From: Pseudoalteromonas luteoviolacea B = ATCC 29581
Lineage (GTDB): Bacteria > Pseudomonadota > Gammaproteobacteria > Enterobacterales > Alteromonadaceae
Reading direction: 5' to 3'
Length of the DNA: 64,000 bases
NCBI GenBank assembly: GCA_000333235.1
Contig: CAPN01000010.1
Location: 185,461 to 249,460 of the forward strand
Shown here: positions 21,722 through 32,044 of the stretch, piece by piece
How positions within the stretch are numbered: position 1 is the stretch's first letter
How the letters are laid out: each line of letters begins with the position of its first letter
Translations under genes and position numbers: made by a program
The notes under the pieces: model-generated
The model's input: the letters and a program-made list of their open reading frames with translations, nothing else
Database searches by the model: none
What the model was told of the DNA's origin: nothing

Positions 21722-22702
21722 GTGCGTATAGGTCCATACCAACTTGAAAACAACCTTATTGTCGCGCCGATGGCAGGTATTACAGACCGTCCATTTCGCG
21801 AACTCTGTCGGCGTTTAGGAGCTGGGCTTGCGGTCTCGGAGATGATGTCCTCGAACCCACAAGTATGGAGCACAGATAAATCAAGAAACCGTATGGTTCA
21901 CTTAGATGAATCTGGCCTGCGCTCAGTGCAAATTGCTGGAGCCGATCCTAAATGGATGGCCGAAGCAGCACAATTCAATGTCGAAAACGGGGCACAAATT
22001 ATTGATATCAATATGGGTTGCCCTGCTAAGAAAGTGAACAAACGATTAGCAGGCTCTGCATTGTTGCAGTATCCCGAGCTCGTTGAAGAAATTATTCAGT
22101 CTGTGGTCGGTGCAGTTGACGTACCTGTCACATTGAAGTTTCGGACTGGTTGGGATCCTGAAAACCGCAATGCTATTGAGATTGCTAAGATAGCGCAAGA
22201 AAACGGTATCGTTTCTTTAGCCTTACACGGTCGAACCAGAGCGTGTATGTATAAAGGCGAAGCTGAATACGACACGATCCGAGCTGTAAAAAGCGCCGTG
22301 TCGATACCTGTAGTTGCAAATGGCGACATTACGTCACCAGAGAAAGCTAAACAGGTTTTGGAATATACGGGCGCAGATGCCATCATGATTGGTCGAGCCG
22401 CCCAAGGTCGTCCTTGGATATTCCGAGAGATAGACCACTATTTGCGAACTGGTGAACATCTGCCTGAACCTCCGCTTGCGGAAGTTCGCAGTATTTTGAT
22501 GGAGCATTTAGTTGAACTCCATCAGTTCTATGGTGAGCCTATGGGAGCGCGCATCGCACGCAAGCATGTGTCTTGGTATTTGCAAGCCCATGACAATGAA
22601 GGTCAATTTAGGCGAGTTTTTAATGCAATCGAAACGCCACAGGCGCAAATCGACGCATTGAACAATTACTTTAAAACACTAGAGAAAGAAAGAGACAGAT
22701 AA
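21722..22702 (+). CDS. dusB: tRNA-dihydrouridine synthase B
   Basis: FMN enzyme reducing U17 of tRNA. It begins at a GTG codon, [20 protein letters not shown], matching E. coli DusB residue for residue at the start. Visible motifs are [10 protein letters not shown], the catalytic-Cys loop [32 protein letters not shown] and [18 protein letters not shown]. At 326 residues it is full length. The gene ends two bases before the fis start, forming the conserved dusB-fis operon in which poor translation of dusB is known in E. coli to favour fis. Confidence 0.98.
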   Translation: MRIGPYQLENNLIVAPMAGITDRPFRELCRRLGAGLAVSEMMSSNPQVWSTDKSRNRMVHLDESGLRSVQIAGADPKWMAEAAQFNVENGAQIIDINMGCPAKKVNKRLAGSALLQYPELVEEIIQSVVGAVDVPVTLKFRTGWDPENRNAIEIAKIAQENGIVSLALHGRTRACMYKGEAEYDTIRAVKSAVSIPVVANGDITSPEKAKQVLEYTGADAIMIGRAAQGRPWIFREIDHYLRTGEHLPEPPLAEVRSILMEHLVELHQFYGEPMGARIARKHVSWYLQAHDNEGQFRRVFNAIETPQAQIDALNNYFKTLEKERDR

Positions 22703-22704
22703 CG

Positions 22705-22995
22705 ATGTTCGAACAAAATGTGACTTCTCCATTTATCACTAACGCTCATGTTCAGTCACAAGAGAAACCGCAACCTTTGCGCGATGCTGTTAAGAAAGCT
22801 GTTCACCACTACTTGAAACAGCTTAACGGCCAAGACGTACAAGACGTGTATGATCTTGTTCTTTCTGAGTTAGAGGCACCATTACTTGAAGAAGTAATGA
22901 CGTACACTCGTGGTAACCAAACTCGCGCTGCGATCCTTTTAGGTATCAACCGCGGTACACTTCGCAAGAAATTGAAAAAGTACGGCATGAACTAA
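22705..22995 (+). CDS. fis: Nucleoid-associated DNA-bending protein Fis
   Basis: A 96-residue Fis, starting [20 protein letters not shown] and ending in the helix-turn-helix [24 protein letters not shown]. Activates rRNA promoters, bends DNA and aids site-specific recombination. The C-terminal DNA-binding half is nearly invariant against enterobacterial Fis, and the N-terminal Hin-activation arm is more variable. Second gene of dusB-fis. Confidence 0.98.
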   Translation: MFEQNVTSPFITNAHVQSQEKPQPLRDAVKKAVHHYLKQLNGQDVQDVYDLVLSELEAPLLEEVMTYTRGNQTRAAILLGINRGTLRKKLKKYGMN

Positions 22996-23016
22996 TCGTT
23001 CTTCCGTGACTTTTTA

Positions 23017-23040
23017 CAAAAGCACCTTCGGGTGCTTTTG
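23017..23040 (+). terminator. Terminator of dusB-fis
   Basis: Stem AAAGCACC/GGTGCTTT with a stable TTCG loop, after the fis stop. Confidence 0.85.
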
Positions 23041-23169
23041 TCGTTTTATGACGACCACACCACAACGTTTTACTCAAACATTAAACATCGTTTTTTCGGC
23101 AATTTTGCGCTAAAATAGCGGCTTCTAAGCTAGCCCCTACAATTTGTCATTGAGGAAATCGTAACCATC

Positions 23170-24756
23170 ATGGATATACATCGTCCAATTCGTCGCGCCC
23201 TACTTAGCGTGTCTGATAAAACCGGTATCGTTGAATTTGCTCGTGCACTTGCTGCACAAGGCGTAGAAATCCTTTCTACTGGCGGTACTTGTAAATTACT
23301 TGCCGACAACGGCATCACCGTAACAGAAGTATCTGACTACACCGGTCACCCTGAGATCATGGATGGTCGTGTAAAAACACTTCATCCTAAAGTACACGGT
23401 GGTATTTTAGGTCGCCGTGGTCAAGACGAAGGGGTAATGACTGAAAACAACATTTCAGCGATTGATATGGTGGTCGTTAATCTTTATCCATTCGCACAAA
23501 CAGTGGCAAATCCACATTGCACTTTAGAAGATGCAATTGAAAATATCGACATCGGTGGACCGACGATGGTGCGAGCGGCAGCGAAAAACCACAAAGATGT
23601 GACGATTGTCGTAAACGCAAATGATTACAGCCGAGTTCTAGAAGAAATGGCTGAAAACAATGGGTCTACGACCTATAAAACACGCTTTAATTTAGCAATT
23701 GCAGCTTATGAGCATACCGCTCAGTACGATGGCATGATTGCAAATTACTTTGGCAAAATGGTCCCTGACTATACTCCTGAAGCTGAAGAAAACACAAAAT
23801 TCCCACGCACGATCAACTTCCAATTCACCAAAAAACAAGACATGCGTTATGGCGAAAACTCTCACCAAGACGCTGCGTTTTATGTTGAGAACCAAGTAGA
23901 AGAAGCATCTGTTGCTACGGCAAAACAACTGCAAGGTAAGGCACTTTCTTACAATAACATCGCTGATACCGACGCTGCACTTGAGTGTGTAAAAGAGTTT
24001 TCTGAGCCTGCGTGTGTTATCGTAAAACACGCCAACCCATGCGGTGTAGCAGTTGATAAAGACATACTTAGCGCGTACGACCGTGCTTATAAAACCGATC
24101 CTACGTCTGCGTTTGGTGGCATTATCGCCTTTAACCGCGAATTAGATGCCGATACTGCTGAAGCGATTATTTCTCGTCAATTTGTTGAAGTGATTATTGC
24201 ACCAAGTATTTCTGAAGCAGCTGCACAAATTGTAGCGGCTAAGCAAAACGTACGTTTGCTTGAATGTGGACAATGGGCGAAGAAAACAACTGGCGTCGAC
24301 ATCAAACGCGTTAATGGTGGTATTTTAGTTCAAGACCGTGATCAAGGTATGGTGACGCTAGACGACTTAAAAGTCGTGTCAAAACGTCAACCGACTGAGC
24401 AAGAGCTAAAAGATTTATTATTCTGCTGGAAAGTTGCCAAGTTTGTTAAATCAAACGCTATTGTCTATGCACGTGATGGTATGACAATTGGGGTGGGCGC
24501 GGGTCAAATGAGCCGTGTCTACTCAGCTAAAATCGCAGGCATCAAAGCGGCAGATGAAAACCTTGAAGTAAAAGGTTCTGTCATGGCATCTGATGCCTTC
24601 TTCCCATTCCGCGATGGGATTGATGCAGCAGCACAGGCTGGTATCACTGCCGTGATCCAACCTGGTGGCTCAATGCGCGATGAAGAAGTTATCGCTGCCG
24701 CCGACGAAGCAGGTATGGCGATGGTCTTCACTGGCATGCGTCACTTCCGTCACTAA
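23170..24756 (+). CDS. purH: Bifunctional AICAR transformylase / IMP cyclohydrolase
   Basis: Last two steps of IMP synthesis. The 528-residue protein has the N-terminal MGS-like cyclohydrolase ([40 protein letters not shown]) and the C-terminal AICAR transformylase with [13 protein letters not shown] (the catalytic Lys-His pair) and [15 protein letters not shown], ending GMRHFRH. It is separated from purD by an exported methyltransferase gene and a terminator, unlike the tight purHD operon of E. coli. Confidence 0.98.
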   Translation: MDIHRPIRRALLSVSDKTGIVEFARALAAQGVEILSTGGTCKLLADNGITVTEVSDYTGHPEIMDGRVKTLHPKVHGGILGRRGQDEGVMTENNISAIDMVVVNLYPFAQTVANPHCTLEDAIENIDIGGPTMVRAAAKNHKDVTIVVNANDYSRVLEEMAENNGSTTYKTRFNLAIAAYEHTAQYDGMIANYFGKMVPDYTPEAEENTKFPRTINFQFTKKQDMRYGENSHQDAAFYVENQVEEASVATAKQLQGKALSYNNIADTDAALECVKEFSEPACVIVKHANPCGVAVDKDILSAYDRAYKTDPTSAFGGIIAFNRELDADTAEAIISRQFVEVIIAPSISEAAAQIVAAKQNVRLLECGQWAKKTTGVDIKRVNGGILVQDRDQGMVTLDDLKVVSKRQPTEQELKDLLFCWKVAKFVKSNAIVYARDGMTIGVGAGQMSRVYSAKIAGIKAADENLEVKGSVMASDAFFPFRDGIDAAAQAGITAVIQPGGSMRDEEVIAAADEAGMAMVFTGMRHFRH

Positions 24757-24763
24757 AATAGTC

Positions 24764-24793
24764 AGCGCGAAACTCATCGTTTCGCGCTTTTTG
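24764..24793 (+). terminator. Terminator of purH
   Basis: Perfect 10-bp arms AGCGCGAAAC/GTTTCGCGCT, loop TCATC, then a T-run. It implies that the genes downstream have their own promoter. Confidence 0.85.
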
Positions 24794-24851
24794 TTTGTGA
24801 CTAATTCAAGTATGCTGCTTAAAAGTCGAACATACAGAGGAAGGAAAAACC

Positions 24852-25673
24852 ATGAACTTCGCGAAAAAATCTCTAGCATTATTAAGCGTTTTAACCGCCC
24901 TTAACATCACGCCTGTTGCTGCTCATGCAGACAATGCGATAGTGAACGCAGTCAATGACACGGCACGAAGTGAGAAAAATAGAGCGCGTGACGAACATCG
25001 TCATCCAGCTGAGACACTCGAATTTTTTGGCCTAAAACCCGACATGACCGTCGTTGAAATCGCGCCTGGTGGTGGTTGGTATAGTGAAATACTTGCACCG
25101 GTTTTAAAAGGCAAAGGCGTATTTTATGCAGCGCATTTCCCTGCTGACTCAGAAATTGGTTATTACAAACGATCATTGACAGCCTTTAAAGATACAATGG
25201 CTGCAGATGAACGTTATGCTGAAACTAAACTTACTGAGTTTGCGCCACCAACACATCTGAACATTGCGCCTGAAGGCAGTGCCGATCTTGTTCTTACTTT
25301 TCGTAATGTACACAACTGGTACATGAACAAAGGTGATGAAACGGTATTAGCAGCCTTTCAATCGTTTAATAAAGCATTGAAACCAGGTGGTATTTTAGGT
25401 GTGGTTGAACATCGCTTACCCGAAGATCGTGATGACAACGACCAAAAGCGTTCTGGCTACATGAAACAAAGCTATGTCGTAAACATCGCAAAGCAAGCAG
25501 GTTTTGAATTAGTCGCTTCAAGCGATATTAACGCAAACTCTTTAGATACTGCGGACCACCCTAAAGGTGTATGGACTTTACCACCAACGTTAGCGCTTGG
25601 TGATGAAGATGCAAATAAATACCGCAAGATCGGAGAGAGCGATCGCATGACTCTCAAATTTAAGAAGCGTTAA
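24852..25673 (+). CDS. Predicted exported SAM-dependent methyltransferase-like protein
   Basis: A 273-residue class I methyltransferase-like protein with a clear signal peptide (MNFAKKSLALLSVLTALNIT through PVAAHA, cleavage predicted near residue 26). The mature part has a SAM-type motif VVEIAPGGGWYSEILAPVLK, LVLTFRNVHNWYMNKGD and LKPGGILGVVEHRL, resembling the COG4798 family. The enzymatic role is unproven: SAM is not expected in the periplasm, so it may bind another ligand. A strong site (AGGAAGGA) precedes the ATG. It ends 15 bases before purD, so it and purD are probably one transcript. A Tat or lipobox signal is absent. Confidence 0.85.
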   Translation: MNFAKKSLALLSVLTALNITPVAAHADNAIVNAVNDTARSEKNRARDEHRHPAETLEFFGLKPDMTVVEIAPGGGWYSEILAPVLKGKGVFYAAHFPADSEIGYYKRSLTAFKDTMAADERYAETKLTEFAPPTHLNIAPEGSADLVLTFRNVHNWYMNKGDETVLAAFQSFNKALKPGGILGVVEHRLPEDRDDNDQKRSGYMKQSYVVNIAKQAGFELVASSDINANSLDTADHPKGVWTLPPTLALGDEDANKYRKIGESDRMTLKFKKR

Positions 25674-25688
25674 ATAGGAATAGATTCA

Positions 25689-26975
25689 ATGAATGTACTT
25701 GTCATTGGCAATGGCGGTCGTGAACATGCATTAGCATTTAAAGCTGCACAAAACCCAACCGTAAAAAATGTGTTTGTTGCACCTGGCAATGCCGGCACGG
25801 CACTTGAGCCAAAGCTACAAAATGTAGCGATTGCGGTAGATGACTTAGACGGACTGCTTTCTTTTGCTCAGCATAATCAAGTAAGTCTAACCATTGTTGG
25901 TCCTGAAGCACCGCTCGTGATTGGCGTGGTCGATAAGTTCCGTAGCGCAGGTTTAGCTATTTTTGGCCCAACACAAGCAGCGGCACAACTAGAAGGCTCA
26001 AAGTCGTTTACCAAAGACTTCCTAGCTCGTCATAGCATCCCGACGGCGGAATACCAAACCTTTACAGACATAGAGCCTGCACTTGCCTATGTGCAAGAAA
26101 AAGGCGCGCCAATCGTTGTAAAAGCAGATGGTCTAGCTGCAGGTAAAGGTGTGATCGTCGCGATGACACAAATCGAAGCTGAAGACGCGATCCGTGACAT
26201 GCTTGCAGGTAATGCGTTTGGTTCTGCAGGTAGCCGTGTTGTTATCGAAGAGTTTTTAGAAGGCGAAGAAGCGTCATTTATCGTCATGGTAGATGGTAAA
26301 AATGTGCTTCCTTTCGCGACGAGTCAGGATCATAAACGCGCTTATAATAATGACCAAGGTCCAAACACTGGGGGGATGGGTGCCTATTCACCTGCACCTG
26401 TGGTAACACCTGAAATTCATGAGCGCATCATGAATGAAGTGATTTATCCAACCGTCAACGGAATGGCAGAAGAAGGTAACCCCTATACAGGTTTCCTTTA
26501 CGCTGGCTTGATGATCACAAGTGACGGTACACCAAAGGTCATTGAATACAATTGTCGTTTTGGTGATCCTGAAACTCAGCCTATTATGCTGCGCTTACAA
26601 TCAGACTTAGTTGAACTTATCGAAGCGGCGAATCGCCAAGAACTCGATAAAACTGAAATTAAGTTTGATCCTCGCGCTGCTGTTGGTGTTGTGCTTGCAG
26701 CAAAAGGTTATCCGGGTAATTATCCTAAAGGCGATGCGATTTCTGGTCTGCAAGTCAATTATGCAGAAGGTGAAAAAGTATTTCACGCAGGAACAAAACA
26801 AGATGGTGAACACGTAGTCACTGCCGGTGGTCGTGTATTGTGTGCTACGGCACTTGGCCATACCGTTACAGAAGCGCAAAAGCGTGCATATAGCCTAGTT
26901 AAAGACATTCATTGGGATGGCGTAGAGTTTCGTACTGACATTGCTTATCGTGCAATTGCCCGCGAAAACGCATAA
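25689..26975 (+). CDS. purD: Phosphoribosylamine-glycine ligase
   Basis: ATP-grasp enzyme that makes GAR in purine synthesis. The 428-residue protein begins [20 protein letters not shown] and contains [25 protein letters not shown], the P-loop-like [20 protein letters not shown] and [12 protein letters not shown]. It follows the exported methyltransferase gene by 15 bases and has its own terminator. Confidence 0.98.
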   Translation: MNVLVIGNGGREHALAFKAAQNPTVKNVFVAPGNAGTALEPKLQNVAIAVDDLDGLLSFAQHNQVSLTIVGPEAPLVIGVVDKFRSAGLAIFGPTQAAAQLEGSKSFTKDFLARHSIPTAEYQTFTDIEPALAYVQEKGAPIVVKADGLAAGKGVIVAMTQIEAEDAIRDMLAGNAFGSAGSRVVIEEFLEGEEASFIVMVDGKNVLPFATSQDHKRAYNNDQGPNTGGMGAYSPAPVVTPEIHERIMNEVIYPTVNGMAEEGNPYTGFLYAGLMITSDGTPKVIEYNCRFGDPETQPIMLRLQSDLVELIEAANRQELDKTEIKFDPRAAVGVVLAAKGYPGNYPKGDAISGLQVNYAEGEKVFHAGTKQDGEHVVTAGGRVLCATALGHTVTEAQKRAYSLVKDIHWDGVEFRTDIAYRAIARENA

Positions 26976-26993
26976 TAGCTAGTATGTTTTAGT

Positions 26994-27020
26994 AAAAAGG
27001 AAGCTTCGGCTTCCTTTTTT
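26994..27020 (+). terminator. Terminator of purD
   Basis: Arms AAAAAGGAAGC/GCTTCCTTTTT with a TTCG loop and a T-run. Confidence 0.9.
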
Positions 27021-27022
27021 AT

Positions 27023-27302
27023 AGCTTTCTACTTAATTAAATGTGCGATTCTGAAGCGATAACACGGCGCTTGCTTCCTATCCGCATTCTAACATCTGCA
27101 TCCATATAGGCGAAACGATAATTTTGCCACTTAATACTTGTTGCCCAATACGCCAGTATTGCATTCCCTTCTATATCCATACTGTCTTAAATAAAACACG
27201 TTTAACTCAGATGGCGACAATTTTAGTTCCTAAATAGATTCAGTATTATCGAGGATAGGTATTATTCTGGACATTTCGCTCGCGAAGGCGAAATAGAAAC
27301 AT
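27023..27302. other. Gene-free region between convergent purD and pstS
   Basis: About 280 bases with no coding sequence. The only structure seen is a small inverted repeat ATTTCGC/GCGAAAT at 27273-27294. Confidence 0.5.
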
Positions 27303-27330
27303 GAAAAAGGCCGCTTTGTGAGCGGCCATT
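27303..27330 (-). terminator. Terminator of pstS
   Basis: GGCCGCT/AGCGGCC stem with a T-run on the minus strand, just after the pstS stop. Confidence 0.8.
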
Positions 27331-27356
27331 CAGGGAAATATTGGTCTCGTTAACGC

Positions 27357-28325
27357 TTATAGCAGACCAAGTTTCTTAAGCTCTGCAGCTGCTAACTTAC
27401 CAGAAAGTGGCACATAACCATCTTTCTCAACAATGCTTTGACCTTCTTGTGAAAGCACCATTTTTAAGAATTCAGCCTCGATTGGTGAAAGTGCTTTATT
27501 CGGATGCTTGTTCACGTAAATATAGAGGAATCGTGAAAGTGGGTACTTACCTTGAGCAACGTTTTCAATGGTTGCATCAACGTAGTTATCCCCTTTTTTC
27601 GCCAATGGTACTGTGCGTACTCCGGAAGTTACGTAACCAATACCAGAGTAACCAATCGCGTTCACTGACGAAGAAATAGACTGTACTACAGACGCTGAAC
27701 CAGGTTGTTCATTTACGTTGTTACGGAAGTCCCCTTTGCAGAGTGCTTTGTCTTTGAAATACCCATACGTACCCGATACTGAGTTACGGCCGTATAACTG
27801 AATATCTTTTGTTTCCCATTCACCCGTTAAACCAACATCACCCCAACGGTTGATTTCTTTATCTGCTCCACACTTACGCGTTGACGAGAACACAGCATCA
27901 AGTTGATCGATAGTTAATCCTTCGATTGGGTTGTCTTTGTGCACGAATACCGCAAGTGCATCAATTGCCACACGAACTTCTGTTGGCTTGTAACCGTAAC
28001 GTTTCTCAAACGCTTCGATTTCTTTTGACTTCATTTTACGGCTCATTGGGCCAAAGTTTGCTGTAGCTTCTGTTAGTGCCGGAGGAGCAGTTGAAGAACC
28101 CGCTGCTTGAATTTGAATATTCACGTTAGGGTAAATACGTTTATACTCTTCTGCCCAAAACGTCATCATGTTTGCAAGAGTATCTGAGCCTACTGATGAA
28201 AAGTTGCCTGAAATACCCGATGTTTTCTGATATTCAGGCAAAGTTTGGTCTAAAGCTGCGACATTAGTTGAAACGAACGCGCCTACCGCCACACCCATTG
28301 CGGCAACGATGTTTTTAAATTTCAT
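27357..28325 (-). CDS. pstS: Phosphate-binding protein PstS
   Basis: Periplasmic substrate-binding protein of high-affinity phosphate uptake. The 322-residue product has a signal peptide ([20 protein letters not shown], cleaved near NVAA-LDQ). The mature part contains [40 protein letters not shown] and [13 protein letters not shown], the phosphate-pocket loops of the PstS/SphX type. It is the third gene after phoB-phoR on the same strand with a Pho-box cluster upstream. The transporter genes pstC, pstA and pstB are not in the window. Confidence 0.95.
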   Translation of the reverse strand: MKFKNIVAAMGVAVGAFVSTNVAALDQTLPEYQKTSGISGNFSSVGSDTLANMMTFWAEEYKRIYPNVNIQIQAAGSSTAPPALTEATANFGPMSRKMKSKEIEAFEKRYGYKPTEVRVAIDALAVFVHKDNPIEGLTIDQLDAVFSSTRKCGADKEINRWGDVGLTGEWETKDIQLYGRNSVSGTYGYFKDKALCKGDFRNNVNEQPGSASVVQSISSSVNAIGYSGIGYVTSGVRTVPLAKKGDNYVDATIENVAQGKYPLSRFLYIYVNKHPNKALSPIEAEFLKMVLSQEGQSIVEKDGYVPLSGKLAAAELKKLGLL

Positions 28326-28377
28326 TCGGGTTACTCCAGTTGTTTCCCATTAACTTGATGCGACCATTGTGCGGATA

Positions 28378-28410
28378 GAAAATGACATTCACATGTCTTT
28401 CATATGACAC
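28378..28410 (-). promoter_or_regulatory. Pho box cluster upstream of pstS
   Basis: On the minus strand three hexamers TGTCAT, AGACAT and TGTCAT recur with an 11-bp period, the direct-repeat geometry that PhoB binds. The cluster is about 53-85 bases before the pstS start. Confidence 0.75.
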
Positions 28411-28473
28411 TTTTATTACATAAACACTTTAATCGTGATAGCCAAACCCGAGGTACTAACCATCCTAATCGAT

Positions 28474-29775
28474 TTACTTAGAAACTCGTTTGCTTTTTGG
28501 TAAAGTAAATGAAAAACAAGAACCTTTTCCTACTTCACTGCTAATTCTGAGCATTGAATCATGGCGAGATAACACATGCTTGGTGATCGCCAATCCAAGG
28601 CCTGAACCTCCAGTTTTTCGACTACGTGCTTTATCTACACGATAAAAACGCTCCGTCAATCGATGAATGTGTTCAGGCGCAATGCCATCACCATTGTCGA
28701 CGACACTGAAGTATGGCACTTCGTCTTTCTCGACCCAGTTTACTTCTATTCTGCCATTCGGTTTTGTGTAATGAATCGCATTAAACACTAAATTCGAAAA
28801 CGCAGAACGCAGTTCATCCGGTGAGCCTTTCACATCAAGCTCAGAATCGATATTAAATATGATTTCATGATACTTATCTTGATTTAAAGACAGAGCTTCT
28901 GTTTCGATGAGTTTAAGCATTGCAGGGGCATTGATCGGTTTGTCTTTATCTTGTTTTCGTGCCCCTTCAATCCGTGACAACGACAGAAGCTGATTAACTA
29001 AACTATCCATCCGTTTGCACTGTTCTATCATCGTATGATGGGCCTTAGACCACATTGCAGGTGGCGGCATGTTATCTGCTTCCATCATTTCAAGATAACC
29101 CGTCACTACCGTTAATGGCGTACGTAATTCATGGGACACATTGGCTACAAAATCTTTACGCATCTGCTCCAGTTGCTTTAACCTCGTAATATCACGCACC
29201 ACGACCATCAGCTGAGTTTCGGCATAAGGCATAACGCGAAACTCGAGTATTTGTTCACCCGACAGCGCCATATCCAATTCAAGAGGCTCATCAAATCGCT
29301 TATTTTGCATATATTTCACGAACTTCGGATCGCGTACTAAATTGTCTAACCGTTGCCCATGGTCAGTAGGCCATTGTAATCCCAGTACTTTTAAAGCTAA
29401 TTGGTTACACCAAACAATGCTTAAATCAAATTGAAGGACCACAACGGCATCAGGCACAGCTTCTGCTCCTTCTCGAAAACGGCGAATTAAATCCGCTAGT
29501 TCATTACGCTTTTTGCGATTTCGATGTTGAAGATGATAGATACCCTCGAAGATTTGCTCCCAAGCCCCTTCACCTTCTGGTGGATTGAAACTACGTTGAT
29601 TTAATAGCCAGTCACTCAAACGATATAATTGGTGGTAATGCCAAATTAGCAGTGTCAGCGCACCAAAAAATAGTAGTACAAATGGCGCACCGATCAGCAC
29701 ACCGATTAAAACCAATGGTAAGAAATACAAAAACAGGCGTTTAAACAACGCCTGTTTGGTCACAACTTTATACAT
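28474..29775 (-). CDS. phoR: Phosphate regulon sensor histidine kinase PhoR
   Basis: Inner-membrane kinase that phosphorylates PhoB when phosphate is scarce. The 433-residue protein has two N-terminal hydrophobic segments within residues 10-45, a PhoR-type linker, a PAS domain (VVVLQFDLSIVWCNQLALKV), the H-box FVANVSHELRTPLTVVTGYL, N-box FSNLVFNAIHYT, and ATP-lid motifs DNGDGIAPEH and GGSGLGLAI. It sits 184 bases after phoB, a larger gap than usual, containing an 11-bp inverted repeat. Confidence 0.97.
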   Translation of the reverse strand: MYKVVTKQALFKRLFLYFLPLVLIGVLIGAPFVLLFFGALTLLIWHYHQLYRLSDWLLNQRSFNPPEGEGAWEQIFEGIYHLQHRNRKKRNELADLIRRFREGAEAVPDAVVVLQFDLSIVWCNQLALKVLGLQWPTDHGQRLDNLVRDPKFVKYMQNKRFDEPLELDMALSGEQILEFRVMPYAETQLMVVVRDITRLKQLEQMRKDFVANVSHELRTPLTVVTGYLEMMEADNMPPPAMWSKAHHTMIEQCKRMDSLVNQLLSLSRIEGARKQDKDKPINAPAMLKLIETEALSLNQDKYHEIIFNIDSELDVKGSPDELRSAFSNLVFNAIHYTKPNGRIEVNWVEKDEVPYFSVVDNGDGIAPEHIHRLTERFYRVDKARSRKTGGSGLGLAITKHVLSRHDSMLRISSEVGKGSCFSFTLPKSKRVSK

Positions 29776-29791
29776 ACAAGATGAGTTCCTT

Positions 29792-29833
29792 CACGCTTGA
29801 TGAATAAGCAAACTACCACGCACATCAAGCGTG
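29792..29833 (-). repeat. Inverted repeat between phoB and phoR
   Basis: Arms CACGCTTGATG and CATCAAGCGTG (11 bp, perfect) with a 20-base loop, 17 bases before the phoR start codon. There is no T-tract, so an mRNA-stability or processing hairpin, or a regulator site, is more likely than a terminator. Confidence 0.6.
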
Positions 29834-29959
29834 CCAACACAATAATGTTATACTATTTGCCAACTCTCTATAACGCAAATAAAGTAAGAGAAAAGCTAGA
29901 TTTATCAAATACTATAATAATGTGTATTCAATAATCTGGCGTTTCTGTTATCACCAGCC

Positions 29960-30649
29960 TTATAACTTACTTGAGAATCGATACCCTGCGCCACGTACCG
30001 TTTGCACCAAGCGATCGTGACCGAGAGGAGCAATTGCTTTTCGTAAACGTCGAATGTGAACATCAACCGTTCTATCTTCAACATACACATTCGTGCCCCA
30101 AACATGATCAAGTAATTGTTCACGACTGTAGACTCGTTCAGGGTGAGTCATAAAGAAATGCAGCAGACGAAACTCTGTTGGCCCCATATCTAGCTCATTA
30201 CCCGCAGACGTAACGCGATGGGAAACAGGATCTAGACGTAAACCATGTACTTCTATTGCTTCTTCCAGCGAAGTCGGTGATACACGTCGGATCACTGCTT
30301 TAATACGAGCCATAAGTTCTTTCGGCGAAAACGGTTTAGTTACGTAATCGTCCGCGCCAACTTCTAACCCGCGCACTTTATCTTCTTCTTCACCGCGCGC
30401 AGTAAGCATAATGATAGGGATCTGCCTAGTGTATTCACTTTGCTTAAATTTCTTTGCTATTTGAATGCCACTTCCTCCTGGCAACATCCAATCTAGCAAC
30501 ACTAAATCTGGGTAAGGTTCAACCATAGACGCGACCGCAGAATCGTAATCCTCCGCCTCGATAGCTTGAAATCCATTTTGCTCTAACACGAATACCAACA
30601 TTTCTCTGATTGGTGCTTCGTCATCTACCACAAGTACTCTACGCGACAT
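29960..30649 (-). CDS. phoB: Phosphate regulon response regulator PhoB
   Basis: OmpR-family transcription factor. The 229-residue protein has a receiver domain with acidic pocket VVDDE, phosphoacceptor Asp53 ([13 protein letters not shown]) and the switch Lys in [11 protein letters not shown] winged-helix domain follows with [20 protein letters not shown] and [18 protein letters not shown] Pho box lies upstream, so autoregulation is likely. Confidence 0.98.
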   Translation of the reverse strand: MSRRVLVVDDEAPIREMLVFVLEQNGFQAIEAEDYDSAVASMVEPYPDLVLLDWMLPGGSGIQIAKKFKQSEYTRQIPIIMLTARGEEEDKVRGLEVGADDYVTKPFSPKELMARIKAVIRRVSPTSLEEAIEVHGLRLDPVSHRVTSAGNELDMGPTEFRLLHFFMTHPERVYSREQLLDHVWGTNVYVEDRTVDVHIRRLRKAIAPLGHDRLVQTVRGAGYRFSSKL

Positions 30650-30700
30650 TACGACAAATCTCTTTCGTTACCGAACTTGGTGTCATTATTATGACTTACT

Positions 30701-30718
30701 GTGACAGTTTTATGAAAG
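30701..30718 (-). promoter_or_regulatory. Pho box upstream of phoB
   Basis: On the minus strand CTTTCATAAAACTGTCAC matches the Pho box consensus (two CTGTCAT-like repeats 11 bases apart) with one mismatch in the first repeat. It is 52-69 bases before the phoB ATG. Confidence 0.8.
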
Positions 30719-30753
30719 TGTAGTGAGTATCTTGAAAAGAAACAAATAAACGC

Positions 30754-30777
30754 AAAAAAGGGCGTCAAACGCCCTCT
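30754..30777 (-). terminator. Terminator of the porin gene
   Basis: Arms AGGGCGT/ACGCCCT with a 3-base loop and a six-T run on the minus strand, right after the porin stop. It isolates the porin from phoB. Confidence 0.85.
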
Positions 30778-30785
30778 AAAAACGG

Positions 30786-31736
30786 TTAGAAATCATAGCG
30801 AAGTGTTAACGCCATGTGATCTTGGTCTGGTTTGTTATCAAGATCAAATTGTGAGTACCATAAATACATACGTACTTGTTTTGAAATGGATTTTTCAACA
30901 CCAATAGAAGAAGCTGTACCGGAATCTTTCATTTTACCCGCATCACTTTCGCTGTCTTGATACTGCGCAAGGAGTTTATAACTACTGATTTTATAAGCCG
31001 CACTTATTACGAAACTATTTTCTTTATTATCACTGCCTACCTTTTCGCTTTGTTGATACATTCCACTTAACGTTAAATCACCCAATTTACCCTGTAACGT
31101 TACACGGCTTGTATCTCTGCCCGCAACTTCTTCATCACGAGCAACGCTTACAAAAACAGGCGTATCTTTTAACTTGTCATCACCATAAGTCGCAGCAACA
31201 GATAATCCGGTCTCACCACTTTGCTTACTGTTGTCTTTTGCAATATAAGCCACTTCAAATCGTAAATGCGCCAACGCCGGGGTGGTATAGTGGATTGTAT
31301 CGCCTAAGCGATTTTCACCTGCCATCAAACTACTAATGTCAGCAGTAAAATCGTTCATCAGATCGAGCGAGTTTTGTGATTGTTTCATCGGTGTATCATT
31401 ACGACCAACGAGTAACTCACCAAACCCCCCTTTTACACCAACGTATTGAGAACGCGCTGTAATGTTCTCAGCAGATTTTCCATCATTTTCGTTTTCGGTA
31501 GGTTTAACTTCAAATTCAAATTTATAAAATGCACTGACACCATCAGTAAGTTTGCCGTCGCCTTTAAAACCAAGACGAGACGCATAACTCTCAGCTGAGA
31601 CTGTACTAGATTGTCCGTCATCCATGTTTTGAACACCAATGTGTACTCGACCATATACATTGACCATGTCAGACGCAAATAAAGATTGGGAAAACAAGAT
31701 CGTTGATACAGCACAAACCACAGAGAATTTTGTCAT
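30786..31736 (-). CDS. Outer-membrane general porin
   Basis: A 316-residue Gram-negative porin with signal peptide MTKFSVVCAVSTILFSQSLFAS cut before DMVNVYGRVHIG, the usual first beta-strand. It contains SRLGFKGDGKLTDGVSAFYK, the RSQYVGVKGGFGELLVGRND motif that leads into loop 3, and ends with the aromatic strand MALTLRYDF (terminal Phe), the outer-membrane assembly signal. Substrate unknown. Although next to phoB, no Pho box was seen upstream. Instead its upstream region carries a striking array of 19-bp GATC repeats (31846-32094), which may control it. Confidence 0.92.
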   Translation of the reverse strand: MTKFSVVCAVSTILFSQSLFASDMVNVYGRVHIGVQNMDDGQSSTVSAESYASRLGFKGDGKLTDGVSAFYKFEFEVKPTENENDGKSAENITARSQYVGVKGGFGELLVGRNDTPMKQSQNSLDLMNDFTADISSLMAGENRLGDTIHYTTPALAHLRFEVAYIAKDNSKQSGETGLSVAATYGDDKLKDTPVFVSVARDEEVAGRDTSRVTLQGKLGDLTLSGMYQQSEKVGSDNKENSFVISAAYKISSYKLLAQYQDSESDAGKMKDSGTASSIGVEKSISKQVRMYLWYSQFDLDNKPDQDHMALTLRYDF

Positions 31737-31845
31737 GGCGCAGCCTCTTATCAGGAATAGAGAGTAAATTTTATTGTTTACCTTTGTATAAAATTTAGCT
31801 GCTTATGGATTAAGATCAAGGCTGACAGTAAAGAACCCCGTAAAT

Positions 31846-31926
31846 GGATCGTTTTTCTACTAACACATGCCTGAAAGGATCAGTTTTTTACTAACAAGAT
31901 CCTTTTGGGATCGTTCTTTTACTAAC
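31846..31926 (+). repeat. Three direct 19-bp GATC repeats, 31-bp period
   Basis: Copies at 31846-31864 (GGATCGTTTTTCTACTAAC), 31877-31895 (GGATCAGTTTTTTACTAAC) and 31908-31926 (GGATCGTTCTTTTACTAAC). Starts are exactly 31 bases apart, while the 12-base spacers are not conserved. That fits protein binding sites on the same DNA face, three helical turns apart. Confidence 0.9.
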
Positions 31927-32044
31927 TTTGATCGCCTCAATACGCAAAGCATTAATCTAAGTTATTGATAAATAGTAATCCTACCTACAGCTTACTCTTG
32001 TCAGTCTACTAATTTGGATAATAATCAATCAAATCAAACGCTAA

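Noticed and set aside
30786..31736. Porin as a PhoB-controlled PhoE-type porin
   Set aside because: It is next to phoB, but no Pho box was seen in its upstream region and a terminator separates it from phoB.
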